A DNA stretch of 64,000 bases from Chitinivorax sp. PXF-14 (GTDB lineage: Bacteria > Pseudomonadota > Gammaproteobacteria > Burkholderiales > SCOH01), in contig NZ_JBFNXJ010000016.1 in assembly GCF_040812015.1 (NCBI RefSeq), positions 1 through 64,000 of the forward strand, given 5' to 3'. The notes below the pieces were generated by a model. It worked only from the letters and a program-made list of their open reading frames with translations, did no database searches and had not been told where the DNA came from. Position numbers and translations under genes: made by a program. The stretch's first letter is position 1, and each line of letters starts with the position of its first letter. This document shows positions 1-9,192 of this stretch, one piece after another.

Positions 1-1
1 G

Positions 2-316
2 ATCGTTGCGGTCAACACCGATGCATCGGTCAAGCGACTCGGCAAGGGCGAGGACCGGCCGATCAATTGCACCGAAGACCGCAAGGCGGTGCTGGCTTCG
101 CTGGAAGCCGTGGATCTGGTCGTCGAGTTTGATGAGGATACCCCCCTTGCTGTAATCCTCGAGAGCAAGCCAGATGTGCTCGTGAAGGGTGGGGACTGGG
201 CTATCGACAAGATAGTCGGAGCCAAGGAGGTCCAGGGCTGGGGCGGGCAGGTCTATTCGATCCCGTTCCTGTTCGAACGCTCGACGACAGCGACGATCAA
301 GAAAATTCGCGGGTAA
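2..316 (+). CDS. rfaE2: D-glycero-beta-D-manno-heptose 1-phosphate nucleotidyltransferase, C-terminal part
   Basis: The 5' end is cut by the window edge; about 104 residues remain and end at a TAA. The reading frame contains NTDASVKRLGKGEDRP, the segment DLVVEFDEDTPL and the motif KPDVLVKGGDW, which are typical of the nucleotidyltransferase domain of HldE/RfaE2. This enzyme activates heptose 1-phosphate with ATP to ADP-heptose for the LPS inner core, in the cytoplasm. The catalytic HxGH motif lies upstream of the window, so it cannot be checked. The C-terminus ends shortly after FLFERSTTATIKKIRG, as expected for a free-standing RfaE2 or the end of bifunctional HldE; length alone cannot tell them apart. 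It converges with lptM. Confidence 0.85.
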   Translation: MVAVNTDASVKRLGKGEDRPINCTEDRKAVLASLEAVDLVVEFDEDTPLAVILESKPDVLVKGGDWAIDKIVGAKEVQGWGGQVYSIPFLFERSTTATIKKIRG

Positions 317-421
317 AGGCGCGACGTATTTGCCTTGCACCGTTATGCTGGCAGGCAAATGAGATGGCGGGGGCGCCCTTAGAGGGCATCGTCGAGATGG
401 GGGCTACTTGCCGCTGCGGAC

Positions 422-541
422 CTAGGGTTTGGCTTGAGGTGCCGTGCTGGTTTGATCGGGCTTGGGAAGGAATAATGGGCCCTTGTAACCGCAGCCGGCC
501 AAGGCGAGCACGGTGAGTGTCAGCAGGCAGATCAGGCGCAT
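422..541 (-). CDS. lptM: LptM-type small lipoprotein (YifL family)
   Basis: A 39-residue ORF starts at ATG 541 and ends at TAG 422-424. It has a short hydrophobic signal, MRLICLLTLTVLALAGCG, with lipobox LAGC, followed directly by GYKGPLFLPKPD, the conserved mature start of LptM/YifL lipoproteins. In enterobacteria LptM assists oxidative maturation of the LptD-LptE LPS translocon in the outer membrane. It lies divergently beside cyaY, the arrangement common in proteobacteria. The usual downstream partner (lysA/dapF) is absent here because the convergent rfaE2 gene follows. The protein is too short for default gene callers, but signal, lipobox and conserved motif together make it convincing. 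Confidence 0.88.
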   Translation of the reverse strand: MRLICLLTLTVLALAGCGYKGPLFLPKPDQTSTAPQAKP

Positions 542-565
542 GGTAGGGCTTTGTGGCAAAATCGA

Positions 566-577
566 CATGTTAACATG
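566..577. promoter_or_regulatory. 12-bp perfect palindrome between lptM and cyaY
   Basis: CATGTTAACATG is a perfect 12-bp palindrome in the 101-bp gap between the divergent lptM and cyaY starts. It could be a regulator site controlling one or both genes. No regulator can be assigned from sequence alone. Confidence 0.3.
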
Positions 578-642
578 AAGCGCCAAAAACCACCTTTACC
601 ACGCATATTCATGCGAATGGTTCTTTTTTCGAGAGCGGATGG

Positions 643-954
643 ATGACCGAAAATGATTTCCTGGAGCAGGCCGAGGCCGTATTTGAACGAATTCAGTCGA
701 CGATAGACGGCGGTGATTCGGATATCGAGTGCAATCTCAACGAGGCGGTGCTTGAGCTGGAACTCGATGATGGTGGCAAGATCATCATCAACCGTCATGC
801 TCCTAATCAGGAGCTCTGGATTGCGGCAAAAACCGGTGGTTTTCATTTTGGCTGGCGCGATGGTGCTTGGCGCAACACCCGCGATGGTTCGGAATTCTTT
901 GCCAGCTTGTCCGATCTGATTCAGCAGCTTGCTGGTGAAACGCTTCACTTCTGA
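643..954 (+). CDS. cyaY: Frataxin-like iron-binding protein CyaY
   Basis: The 103-residue product matches bacterial frataxin in length (about 105). It has an acidic first helix (MTENDFLEQAEAVFERIQ...DGGDSDIECNLNE), then the beta-sheet segment LELELDDGGKIIINRHAPNQELWIAAKTGG with the family motif NxQxPxxQxW in the variant NRHAPNQELW, and FHFGWRDGAWRNTRDGSEF. CyaY binds iron through acidic residues and modulates cysteine desulfurase IscS during Fe-S cluster assembly in the cytoplasm. It is divergent from lptM, and its stop codon overlaps the start of the next gene (TGATG at 952-956), so the two are probably translationally coupled. Confidence 0.95.
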   Translation: MTENDFLEQAEAVFERIQSTIDGGDSDIECNLNEAVLELELDDGGKIIINRHAPNQELWIAAKTGGFHFGWRDGAWRNTRDGSEFFASLSDLIQQLAGETLHF

Positions 955-1346
955 TGGTTGAGTGGGGGTTGGCCGGTCTGTTCATATCGGCCTTTGTGTC
1001 TGCTACCGTGCTGCCTGGCAATTCAGAGCTCGCGCTGCTCGCCATCCTCAAGCTTTTTCCACAACAGTGGACCGGTGCATTGATCGTAGCCACGTTAGGC
1101 AACACCTTGGGCGGGATGACCTCCTACTGGCTTGGCTGTCTCGCCCCCAGGCTGGAGGAGCGCCGTGGCGTGGCTTGCGTCAAGCGCTGGGGCGCGTGGA
1201 GCCTCTTGCTCTCCTGGGTGCCCATCGTAGGCGATGCGCTCTGCCTCGCTGCGGGGTGGTTGCGACTGGGATGGCTGGCGTGCTCGCTGGCCATGCTCGT
1301 CGGCAAAGGGGCCCGATATGCTGCAATTGCATACCTGAGTCTTTAA
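954..1346 (+). CDS. YqaA-family small inner-membrane protein (SNARE-associated/DedA-like)
   Basis: This 130-residue hydrophobic protein has about four membrane segments. The opening EWGLAGLFISAFVSATVLPGNSELAL, then GNTLGGMTSYWLGC, is characteristic of the YqaA branch of the DedA/VTT superfamily: an export-like N-terminal helix with an LPGxSE motif and a GNxxGxxxxYxLG motif. Larger DedA proteins act as lipid scramblases or transporters linked to proton motive force; a function for YqaA is not established. The start overlaps the cyaY stop by one base. The tail LRLGWLACSLAMLVGKGARYAAIAYLSL closes with the usual GKxxRY motif. Confidence 0.8.
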   Translation: MVEWGLAGLFISAFVSATVLPGNSELALLAILKLFPQQWTGALIVATLGNTLGGMTSYWLGCLAPRLEERRGVACVKRWGAWSLLLSWVPIVGDALCLAAGWLRLGWLACSLAMLVGKGARYAAIAYLSL

Positions 1347-1454
1347 ATCCCTACGGATCATATTGTTTTCCTGAAATTTTTTGTTAACCAAGCGCTCAGT
1401 TCCGGTAAAATTTAGCACTTTCCTTGTGCTTTGCAGCAAACCCACTGGCCCATA

Positions 1455-4400
1455 ATGAACGCTCGATTGCGCGAAATACCCTATAACTACACCTCGTTTT
1501 CTGACCGGGAAATCGTTATCCGCTTGCTTGGCGAAGCTGCCTGGCAACAGCTCGACCTGCTGCGCGAAGAGCGCAAGACCGGTCGTTCGGCGAGGATGCT
1601 GTTCGAAGTGCTCGGCGATATCTGGGTGGTGCAGCGCAATCCGTATCTGCAAGACGACCTGATGGAGAACCCGAAGCGGCTCACCGCGCTGGTCGAGGCC
1701 ATGCGCCACCGTCTGGGCGAAATCGAGACGCGTCGCCAGGGTAACCCGCAGGTGGGTGAATTGTTGCGTGCCGCGGAGCAGGCCGTTGGCCGCTTCCACA
1801 TGTGGTTCGACGAGACACGTGCCTTGCGCGGCAAGATTCAGAAGCGTATGGGCGGCATCACGCGCAGGGACAACATCCTGTTCGATGGCTTGGCGCGCGT
1901 GTCGCATGTCACCGATGCCACCGACTGGCGTGTCGAATACCCGTTCGTCGTGCTGTCACCCGATACCGAGGCAGAAATCGCGCCCCTGGTGAAGGCCTGT
2001 ATCGAGCTTGGCCTGACGATCATCCCGCGTGGTGGCGGCACCGGCTATACCGGCGGCGCGGTACCGCTGACGCCGTTCTCCGCTGTCATCAATACGGAAA
2101 AGCTCGACCGCCATCTGGGTGTCGAATACATCGACCTGCCGGGCCTCGAAGGCAAGCGCGCGACTATTCAATGCGGTGCCGGCGTGGTGACTGCCCGGGT
2201 CAGCGAGGCGGCATCGGCTGCAGGCCTGGTGTTCGCCGTTGACCCGACCTCGGCGGAGGCCTCGTGTATCGGCGGCAATGTTGCCATGAATGCCGGTGGC
2301 AAGAAGGCTGTGCTGTGGGGAACGGCGCTCGACAATCTGGCCTCTTGGCGGATGGTCGACCCCGATGGCCACTGGTTGTTCATCGAGCGTATCGATCACA
2401 ATTTCGGCAAGATTCATGACGTCGACGTTGCTAGATTCCGCGTCACGCGGCTCAAGGAAGATGGCAAGACGACGCTGTCCGAAGAGGTGTTGGAGATACC
2501 CGGGCGCCAGTTCCGCAAGGTGGGTCTCGGCAAAGATGTGACCGACAAGTTCCTCGCTGGCCTGCCCGGCGTGCAGAAGGAAGGTACTGACGGCATCATC
2601 ACCTCGGCGCGCTTCGTGCTGCATCGCATGCCGAACCAGATTCGCACCGTCTGCCTGGAATTCTTCGGCGAGGTGTCGCGTGCGACGCCAGCCATCGTCG
2701 AGATCAAGGATTATCTCGATGCCCACCCCAGCGTGCAGCTGGCTGGCCTGGAGCACCTGGACTGGCGCTATGTGCGTGCTGTTGGTTATGCCACCAAGGC
2801 CAAGTCGCGCGGTCGCCCCAAGATGGTGTTGATCGCCGACATCGTCTCTGACGACGAGAGTGCCGTCGGCGAGGCCGCATCGCATGTGGTCAAGCTGGCC
2901 AATGCGCGTGCCGGCGAGGGCTTCATCGCCGTCAGCCCGGAGGCACGCAAGAAATTCTGGCTCGACCGGTCGCGCACTGCCGCGATCGCGCGCCATACCA
3001 ACGCCTTCAAGATCAACGAGGACGTGGTCATTCCGCTCGACCGCCTCGGCGATTACTCCGATGGGATCGAGCGCATCAATATCGAGCTGTCGATCGGCAA
3101 CAAGCTGAAGCTGATGGACAAGCTCGATGGCTTCTTCCGTGGCGACTTGCCGGTGGACGATGCCGATGCACCGGCGATCGGCCATGACGAGCTGATCGGC
3201 GATCGCCGTGCAGCGGCGCTGGACCTGATCGGTGCGGTGCGCGAGCGCTGGCAGTGGATTTACGACAATCTCGACTCGGCTTTCGAGCTCTACCTGTCGT
3301 CTTATCCCGCTGCGCCGCTGGAGAAGGATCTCGAGTCCGAAGAGACGCCGCAGAGCGTGTTCCACGCACTGCGCGACTTCGTGCTGCGCGTGAGCTGGAA
3401 GCGCGAACTGCTGGAAGACCTGGAGGCGCTGTTCTCGGGCAAGACCGACGAGCCCATCCTCAAGGCGGTGCACCAGATTCACCAGCGCATTTTGCGGGGC
3501 CGCGTATTCGTGGCCTTGCACATGCATGCGGGCGACGGCAATGTGCACACCAACATTCCGGTCAACTCCGACGATTACGAGATGCTGCAGGCAGCCCACC
3601 ATGCGGTGGCGCGCATCATGGTGCTGGCGCGCGATCTCAATGGCGTGATCTCGGGCGAACACGGCATCGGCATCACCAAGCTGGAGTTCCTCACCAACGA
3701 GGAAATCTCCCCCTTCGTCGACTACAAGAAACGCGTTGATCCGAACGGCCATTTCAACAAGGGCAAGCTGCTGCCGGGCGCCGACCTGCGTGCCGCGTAT
3801 ACGCCTTCGTTCGAGTTGCTCGGTGTCGAATCGCTGATCCTCGAGCAGTCCGACATCGGCAAGATCGCTGATTCGGTGAAGGACTGCCTGCGTTGCGGCA
3901 AGTGCAAGCCGGTGTGTTCGACGCACGTGCCGCGCGCAAACCTGCTCTACAGCCCACGCAACAAGATTCTCGGTGTCGGCCTGCTGACCGAGGCCTTCCT
4001 CTACGAGGAACAGACCCGTCGTGGCGTCAGTCTCAAGCATTTCGACGAGCTGAGCGATGTGGCCGACCACTGTACCGTCTGCCACAAGTGCGTGAATCCC
4101 TGTCCGGTGAAGATCGACTTCGGCGACGTGTCGATCGCGATGCGCAACTTCCTGCGCAAGACCGGCAACAAGAAGTTCAACCCTGGCACGGCCGCTGCCA
4201 TGGCCTTCCTCAACGCCAAGGACCCGGCAACGGTCAAGCTGATCCGCAAGGGCATGATCGAGTGGGGTTCCAAGGCGCAACGCCTCGGCAACAAACTGTT
4301 GTCCAACCTCGGCAAGGCTCAGACTGCCGCGCCGCCGTCCACCGTCGGCAAGCCCGAGGTGAAGGCCCAGATTATCCACTTCTTCAACAAGCCGATGCCA

Positions 4401-5285
4401 GGCAACCTGCCGAAGAAGACCTCGCGTGCGTTGCTCGATATCGAAGATCAGTCGACCGTGCCGGTAATCCGCGATCCGCAGAAGACGGCGGAGGACTCGG
4501 AAGCCGTGTTCTACTTCCCCGGTTGCGGCTCGGAGCGCTTGTTCAGCCAGGTGGGGCTGGCCACGCAGGCCATGCTCTACCATGTCGGTGCGACCACGGT
4601 GCTGCCGCCTGGCTATCTGTGCTGCGGTTATCCGCAAACCGCGAGCGGCAATGATGACAAGGGCCAGCAGATCACCACCGAGAACCGGGTGTTGTTCCAT
4701 CGTGTCGCGAACACCTTGAACTACCTCGACATCAAGACCGTGATCGTGTCTTGCGGCACCTGCATGGATCAGCTCATGAAGTACCAGTTCGAGCAGATCT
4801 TCCCGGGCTGTCGCCTGCTCGACATCCACGAGTACCTGCTGGAGAAGGGCGTCAAGCTCGATGGTGTGAAGGGCGTGAAATACATGTACCACGACCCCTG
4901 CCACACGCCGATGAAGACCTATCAGCCGATGAAGGTCGTCAACGAGCTGATGGGCGACAAGGTGGCCTTGTCCGACCGCTGCTGCGGCGAATCGGGCTCG
5001 CTGGCCGTGAGCCGCCCGGACATCTCGACCCAGGTGCGCTTCCGCAAGCAGGAAGAGCTGCAGAAGGGCGTCGACGCAATCCGTGCCGAGCATGCGGATG
5101 AGCTGGTCAAGGTACTGACCTCGTGCCCGGCCTGCCTGCAGGGCCTGAGCCGCTACAACAACGACGTCGGTACCGATGCCGACTACATCGTGGTGGAGAT
5201 GGCCAAGGAGATCCTCGGTGACAACTGGCTCGTCGACTATGTCGGCAAGGCCAATAGCGGCGGTATCGAGCGCGTGCTGCTGTAA
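1455..5285 (+). CDS. FAD/FMN-binding and Fe-S domain dehydrogenase with DUF3683 (D-lactate/glycolate oxidase-like)
   Basis: A very large 1276-residue fusion. The start is set at ATG 1455, giving [26 protein letters not shown], the usual opening of the family; an in-frame TTG at 1431 is less likely. The order is an N-terminal DUF3683 region, an FAD-binding PCMH domain ([31 protein letters not shown]), an FAD oxidase C-terminal domain ([24 protein letters not shown]), two 4Fe-4S motifs ([23 protein letters not shown]) and two CCG domains ([14 protein letters not shown] and HDPCH/CCGESG). This resembles GlcD-GlcF or D-lactate dehydrogenase plus HdrD-like electron carrier in one chain. It probably oxidises a 2-hydroxyacid and passes electrons to the quinone pool; the substrate is not known. 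A strong terminator follows. Confidence 0.9.
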   Translation: MNARLREIPYNYTSFSDREIVIRLLGEAAWQQLDLLREERKTGRSARMLFEVLGDIWVVQRNPYLQDDLMENPKRLTALVEAMRHRLGEIETRRQGNPQVGELLRAAEQAVGRFHMWFDETRALRGKIQKRMGGITRRDNILFDGLARVSHVTDATDWRVEYPFVVLSPDTEAEIAPLVKACIELGLTIIPRGGGTGYTGGAVPLTPFSAVINTEKLDRHLGVEYIDLPGLEGKRATIQCGAGVVTARVSEAASAAGLVFAVDPTSAEASCIGGNVAMNAGGKKAVLWGTALDNLASWRMVDPDGHWLFIERIDHNFGKIHDVDVARFRVTRLKEDGKTTLSEEVLEIPGRQFRKVGLGKDVTDKFLAGLPGVQKEGTDGIITSARFVLHRMPNQIRTVCLEFFGEVSRATPAIVEIKDYLDAHPSVQLAGLEHLDWRYVRAVGYATKAKSRGRPKMVLIADIVSDDESAVGEAASHVVKLANARAGEGFIAVSPEARKKFWLDRSRTAAIARHTNAFKINEDVVIPLDRLGDYSDGIERINIELSIGNKLKLMDKLDGFFRGDLPVDDADAPAIGHDELIGDRRAAALDLIGAVRERWQWIYDNLDSAFELYLSSYPAAPLEKDLESEETPQSVFHALRDFVLRVSWKRELLEDLEALFSGKTDEPILKAVHQIHQRILRGRVFVALHMHAGDGNVHTNIPVNSDDYEMLQAAHHAVARIMVLARDLNGVISGEHGIGITKLEFLTNEEISPFVDYKKRVDPNGHFNKGKLLPGADLRAAYTPSFELLGVESLILEQSDIGKIADSVKDCLRCGKCKPVCSTHVPRANLLYSPRNKILGVGLLTEAFLYEEQTRRGVSLKHFDELSDVADHCTVCHKCVNPCPVKIDFGDVSIAMRNFLRKTGNKKFNPGTAAAMAFLNAKDPATVKLIRKGMIEWGSKAQRLGNKLLSNLGKAQTAAPPSTVGKPEVKAQIIHFFNKPMPGNLPKKTSRALLDIEDQSTVPVIRDPQKTAEDSEAVFYFPGCGSERLFSQVGLATQAMLYHVGATTVLPPGYLCCGYPQTASGNDDKGQQITTENRVLFHRVANTLNYLDIKTVIVSCGTCMDQLMKYQFEQIFPGCRLLDIHEYLLEKGVKLDGVKGVKYMYHDPCHTPMKTYQPMKVVNELMGDKVALSDRCCGESGSLAVSRPDISTQVRFRKQEELQKGVDAIRAEHADELVKVLTSCPACLQGLSRYNNDVGTDADYIVVEMAKEILGDNWLVDYVGKANSGGIERVLL

Positions 5286-5309
5286 GCGCGCCTAGCTCCG
5301 GCACCCACA

Positions 5310-5332
5310 GCCCGGCGCTCGCCGGGCTTTTT
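5310..5332 (+). terminator. Rho-independent terminator after the DUF3683 gene
   Basis: GCCCGGC (5310-5316), loop GCTC, and GCCGGGC (5321-5327) form a perfect 7-bp GC stem followed by five T at 5328-5332, 25 bases after the stop codon. Confidence 0.9.
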
Positions 5333-5386
5333 CATGTCTGCGTGGCTCGTGGGCAAAACCAGTACACCGCTTCGGGTAAACGAGTT

Positions 5387-5409
5387 AAAATATTCTGATG
5401 TAATATTTT
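5387..5409. promoter_or_regulatory. AT-rich inverted repeat upstream of the half-asparaginase gene
   Basis: AAAATATT (5387-5394) and AATATTTT (5402-5409) are perfect inverted repeats separated by 7 bases, in the 138-bp stretch between the upstream terminator and the next start codon. Position and symmetry suggest an operator overlapping a promoter (TAAAAT lies at 5386-5391). The binding protein is unknown. Confidence 0.4.
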
Positions 5410-5470
5410 GGCTGTGGGTTACCCGCCCGGAGCCGCCTCCGAACAAGAAACCCTCACCCAAGGTTTTCCC

Positions 5471-5956
5471 ATGACGCTACGCATCATCACGACCGGCGGC
5501 ACCATCGACAAGGTCTATTTCGACGCCAAGAGCAGCTACGAAATCGGCGATCCGATGGTCACCGACATCCTCGACGAGGGCCTGGCAACCGTGCTGCACA
5601 CGGTACAGTCCATCCTGAAGAAGGACAGCCTCGAGCTGACCGACGAAGACCGCCAGCTCATCTACGATGCCGTGCTGGCCGCGCCCGAGCGGCACATCGT
5701 CATCACCCACGGCACCGACACCATGCCTATCACCGCGCTCAAGCTGAAGAGCATCGTCGACAAGACGATCGTGCTCACGGGGGCGATGGCCCCGGCGCGC
5801 TTTCGCCGCACCGATGCGATCTTCAACATCGGCTGCGCCGTGGCTGCGGCCCAGGCCTTGCCGGCCGGCGTCTACATCACCATGAATGGGCGCTTGTTCG
5901 AGGCCGGCAAGGTGCGCAAGAACCTCGATCTGGGGCGTTTCGAAGCGACCGAGTGA
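5471..5956 (+). CDS. Stand-alone asparaginase N-terminal domain protein
   Basis: This 161-residue product has the first catalytic threonine motif TTGGTIDK near its N-terminus, the second motif HGTDTM, and the following LTGAMAPARFRRTDA region of type I/II asparaginases. The usual enzyme has about 330 residues in two domains; the C-terminal domain, which supplies an active-site residue across the dimer, is absent and no remnant follows. The start is ATG 5471 (MTLRIITTGGTID); an in-frame TTG at 5408 would add 21 unrelated residues. Short single-domain homologues occur in betaproteobacteria, so this is probably an intact gene. Activity on asparagine is uncertain. Confidence 0.8.
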   Translation: MTLRIITTGGTIDKVYFDAKSSYEIGDPMVTDILDEGLATVLHTVQSILKKDSLELTDEDRQLIYDAVLAAPERHIVITHGTDTMPITALKLKSIVDKTIVLTGAMAPARFRRTDAIFNIGCAVAAAQALPAGVYITMNGRLFEAGKVRKNLDLGRFEATE

Positions 5957-6127
5957 GCCCGCTGGCGGCCGCCAACGATTGGCCCGGCCCGGCATGCAGC
6001 GGTATTGGTCGCCATATCGGCCATGGCGCCTGTCGCCATGGCAAAGCGGCCAGCAGGATGAGGTCGGGCGTGCTTTACTTTGAGTGTGTGGCGAAATGCC
6101 GCCCATCTGCTGTTGAAGGAGTGGAAT

Positions 6128-6547
6128 TTGTCTTGCGAGCTATGTGATCAAGCCGGCGGCCCATTGTTGTGGCAGGGTGATAGGGCACGGGTGGTGCTGG
6201 TCGACGATGCCGATTATCCGGGCTTCTGTCGTGTCATCTGGCAGGCCCATGTCAAGGAAATGACCGACCTGCCGGAGGCGGACCAGCTCCATCTGATGCG
6301 ACTCGTGTTCGCGGTGGAAGCTGTGCTGCGCACCGTGTTGCAGCCTGAGAAGATCAATCTTGCCAGCCTTGGCAACATGACCCCCCATCTGCACTGGCAC
6401 GTCATCCCGCGTTTCCGCGACGACCGCCATTTTCCGAGCCCCGTATGGGCTGCCGCTGCGCGTGAACAATCCGCGCAGGCCTTGCCCGACGGCTGGCAGG
6501 TGCGACTGCGCGAGTCGCTGTCGGCCTGTCTCGATGCACTGGGCTGA
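6128..6547 (+). CDS. HIT-domain protein (nucleotide-binding hydrolase/transferase)
   Basis: The 139-residue product ends its core with LASLGNMTPHLHWHVIPRF, in which HLHWHV is the histidine-triad signature. HIT proteins hydrolyse nucleoside phosphoramidates or dinucleoside polyphosphates in the cytoplasm; the natural substrate here is not known. The N-terminus MSCELCDQAGG has a CxxC pair seen in related betaproteobacterial proteins. The start is TTG 6128, chosen because AAGGAG lies at 6116-6121, six bases upstream; the longer in-frame TTG at 6080 lacks such a site and would add an unconserved stretch. It is 29 bases ahead of the next gene and probably cotranscribed with it. Confidence 0.85.
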   Translation: MSCELCDQAGGPLLWQGDRARVVLVDDADYPGFCRVIWQAHVKEMTDLPEADQLHLMRLVFAVEAVLRTVLQPEKINLASLGNMTPHLHWHVIPRFRDDRHFPSPVWAAAAREQSAQALPDGWQVRLRESLSACLDALG

Positions 6548-6576
6548 TGTCCCTGGCCATGGAATGACCGATACCA

Positions 6577-8202
6577 ATGGATGACCTGTTGAACCTCCCC
6601 GCTCTGAACGACACGTTGACCCCCGATTTCGTCGATCAGCGCAGCTGCAGGCAGTGGCTGGCGCTGCTGCCGATGATCAATGTGCCGCAGGCCCACATGG
6701 AGTTGCTCGAGGCGCTGGACAAGCTCAACCAGTCGAGCATCGTGCCGCTGGACCGGCTCAAGACCATGGAAATGCTGCGCGACACCGTGGCCTTCCTCAC
6801 CGATGCGAACGCCAAGCGCTATGTCGGCCGCGCCTTGCCGCTGACCACGGTCGAGCGTGACATCTGGTCGGGCAACGTCAAGCTCTGGCTGGCCTTTGCC
6901 TGCAGCTACAAGCACTGCCTTAAGGCCGCACTCGATGGCGACGCCGGCGTGCAGGAATTCATCGCGCTGGCCAACCACCGCTGCCTGCGCTACGTCGGCC
7001 TGGCCATCCGCGAACACCTGATGGCATATCAGGAAGTGCCGCTGTCGCTATGGCGCGAGCTACACAATATGTATCGCATCGCCGAGCGCGGCCACGCCCT
7101 GCGCGGCGTGAAGGATAGCCTCAACAGCCAGGCGCCTGCGTCGAGCTGCGCCGCCGCCTATGTACAGGCGCTGCTGCTCGATACCGTCAAGCCGTCCGGT
7201 AGCTCGGTCAAGCAGATCATCTGGCTCGACCGCCTGCTCGATCGCTGGGCCAATTACGTGACGGTGCATACCGAGTTACCCGCGACGAGCCTGACCCGCA
7301 TCGTGGTCGACCTGGAGGGTGGCGGCATACAGCATCGCGATGTCGGGAACTCGCCGCGGCTGCGTTATCTCGATACCAGCCAGCTGGCGAAGAGCCTGAG
7401 CAAGCGCATCAAGCTGCTGCGCATGGGCGAGACCCCGGTGCAGCTGGGGCTGGGCGAGGAGTTCACGGCCGACGTGTGCGAGCCGCTGCTCGTCACCTGC
7501 TTCCAGCAATGGTGCAAGGGCGGGGATGAGCGCAGCTATCAGCGGCGCAAGGCGACAGCGATCGTCGACATCGCGCTCGGCATGGCAGCGATCCACTACT
7601 TCCTGAGCGGCGAGGTGTTCGACCAGCCCAGCAAGCCCAATGAGGTCAGGGGGCAATCGCTCGAGGCCTTCCAGATCTTCGGCCATGCCGGCGAGCACTC
7701 GGTCAGGACCGTCGCCACCGGTGTGGGCTTCGTCGCCGAGCGCTGGGATGTCTACGACCAGAGCGCGCTGGGCTATGGCCTGTGCAAGAGGGTGGGCGAG
7801 GGCGAGCGCCTGAGCCATAACCAGCTGCTCGGCATCCGTGCCGAGGAGGGGGGCGATTACCTGCTCGGCATGACACGCTGGATTCAGCAGATGGAGGATG
7901 GCCGGCTGCTCGTCGGGGTGCGCATGCTGCCGGGCATTCCACGCGCTGTAGCGGTCCGGGCGACGGGTTTGAGCCCGACCGGCAACAACCTGTTCGTCGC
8001 ATCGCTGCTGTTGCCCGGCGTTGCCGCGCTGCGCTCCGACATGAGCCTGCTGCTGCCCCCGAGCTGGTTCCGCGCCGGGCGCATCATCGAGGTCATGCAT
8101 GACGGTAAATCGCGTCGTGTGCGCATGACGCAGCTCATCGAGCGCGGTCCGGATTTCGAACGTATCGCCTTCGAGGCGATCGCGCAGAACGCAAACGGCT
8201 AG
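6577..8202 (+). CDS. Large cytoplasmic protein, possible PilZ-type c-di-GMP-related factor
   Basis: A 541-residue soluble protein with no signal or membrane segment. The first 240 residues are helical (for example QAHMELLEALDKLNQSSIVPLDRLKTMEMLR) and resemble betaproteobacterial proteins annotated as c-di-GMP-binding or PilZ-like. The C-terminal 150 residues are beta-rich (WDVYDQSALGYGLC..., LLVGVRMLPGIPRAVAVRATG), which would fit a PilZ-like barrel. The classical PilZ signature RxxxR...DxSxxG is not clearly present: only RWDVYDQSALGYGL is somewhat similar. It may connect second messenger to envelope or pilus functions, but this is a guess. It sits between the HIT gene and the quinone reductase on the same strand. 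Confidence 0.55.
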   Translation: MDDLLNLPALNDTLTPDFVDQRSCRQWLALLPMINVPQAHMELLEALDKLNQSSIVPLDRLKTMEMLRDTVAFLTDANAKRYVGRALPLTTVERDIWSGNVKLWLAFACSYKHCLKAALDGDAGVQEFIALANHRCLRYVGLAIREHLMAYQEVPLSLWRELHNMYRIAERGHALRGVKDSLNSQAPASSCAAAYVQALLLDTVKPSGSSVKQIIWLDRLLDRWANYVTVHTELPATSLTRIVVDLEGGGIQHRDVGNSPRLRYLDTSQLAKSLSKRIKLLRMGETPVQLGLGEEFTADVCEPLLVTCFQQWCKGGDERSYQRRKATAIVDIALGMAAIHYFLSGEVFDQPSKPNEVRGQSLEAFQIFGHAGEHSVRTVATGVGFVAERWDVYDQSALGYGLCKRVGEGERLSHNQLLGIRAEEGGDYLLGMTRWIQQMEDGRLLVGVRMLPGIPRAVAVRATGLSPTGNNLFVASLLLPGVAALRSDMSLLLPPSWFRAGRIIEVMHDGKSRRVRMTQLIERGPDFERIAFEAIAQNANG

Positions 8203-8217
8203 CAACGAGACGGGAAC

Positions 8218-9192
8218 ATGCCAAAAGCCATCCAGATATATCAAACCGGCGGGCCGGACGTCATGCAATGGCTCGATGTCGAGGTCGGCGAGCCGGGGCC
8301 GGGTGAGGTGAGGGTGCGCCATCACGCGGTCGGCTTGAACTTCATCGATGTTTATTTCCGCACCGGGCTGTATGCCACGCCGCTGCCAACCGGCCTGGGC
8401 AAAGAGGCTGCCGGCGTGATCGAGGCTGTCGGCGAGGGTGTGACGGCACTGCGCCCGGGGGACCACGTGGCCTATGCAGGTGGCCCTCTGGGTGCCTATA
8501 GCGAGGCGCGCGTCATGCCAGCCGAGTTTGTGGTCAGACTGCCCGACGCGATCGGCTTCGAGACGGCCGCGGCGATGATGCTGCAAGGGTTGACCGCGCA
8601 ATACCTGCTGCGGCGCACCTATCGGGTGCAGCCCGGCGACACCATCCTGATCCACGCCGCGGCGGGCGGCGTGGGCCTGATCGTCTGCCAGTGGGCAAAG
8701 GCGCTCGGCGCGACAGTGATCGGCACCGTCGGGTCGGACGACAAGGCCGCCCTGGCCCGTGCCCACGGTTGCGACCATGCCATCGTCTATACGCGCGAAA
8801 ACTTCACCGAACTCGTGCGCGAGCTGACCGGCGGCGAGGGCGTGGCGGTGGTCTACGATTCCATCGGCCGCGATACTTTCATGGGCTCGCTCGACTGCCT
8901 GCGACCGCTCGGCATGATGGTCAGCTTCGGCAATGCCTCGGGCCCGGTGGAGCCGATCTCGCCGCTGCTGTTGTCGCAGAAGGGCTCGTTGTTCCTCACG
9001 CGCCCGACACTGTTTGCCTACATCGCCAAGCGCCACGATCTGGAGGCGATGGCACAGGAGCTATTCGACGTGGTGGCGAGCGGCCAGGTGAAGATCGCGA
9101 TCAATCAGCGCTATGCCTTGCGGGACGTGGCGCAGGCACATAGCGACCTCGAAGCGCGCAAGACTACCGGCTCAACCGTGCTGCTGCCGTGA
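8218..9192 (+). CDS. NADPH:quinone oxidoreductase (zinc-independent MDR family)
   Basis: The 324-residue product has the length and order of QorA: a GroES-like N-terminal half (QIYQTGGPDVMQWLDVEVGEPGPGEVRVRH, GLNFIDVYFRTGLY) and a Rossmann NADPH-binding half with AAAGGVGLIVCQWAKALGATVIGTVGS. The cysteines that bind zinc in alcohol dehydrogenases are missing, as expected for quinone reductases. The enzyme reduces quinones with NADPH in the cytoplasm, mainly as a detoxification step. It begins 15 bases after the preceding stop codon, so it is probably in the same transcript, although no functional link is obvious. Confidence 0.92.
   Translation: MPKAIQIYQTGGPDVMQWLDVEVGEPGPGEVRVRHHAVGLNFIDVYFRTGLYATPLPTGLGKEAAGVIEAVGEGVTALRPGDHVAYAGGPLGAYSEARVMPAEFVVRLPDAIGFETAAAMMLQGLTAQYLLRRTYRVQPGDTILIHAAAGGVGLIVCQWAKALGATVIGTVGSDDKAALARAHGCDHAIVYTRENFTELVRELTGGEGVAVVYDSIGRDTFMGSLDCLRPLGMMVSFGNASGPVEPISPLLLSQKGSLFLTRPTLFAYIAKRHDLEAMAQELFDVVASGQVKIAINQRYALRDVAQAHSDLEARKTTGSTVLLP

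Noticed and set aside
1956-5093. 1045-codon open frame on the minus strand
   Set aside because: It lies wholly antisense to the DUF3683 dehydrogenase, has His/Arg/Ala/Val-rich low-information composition and no recognisable domain; it is the usual codon shadow of a GC-rich gene.
5957-6127. Palindromes GCCATGGC etc. in the 171-bp gap before the HIT gene
   Set aside because: Short GC-rich palindromes are common at this GC content, and no T-run or promoter pairing supports a function.
7276-9036. 586-codon minus open frame across two plus genes
   Set aside because: Spans the 541-residue protein and quinone reductase antisense; no ribosome site, composition of a shadow.
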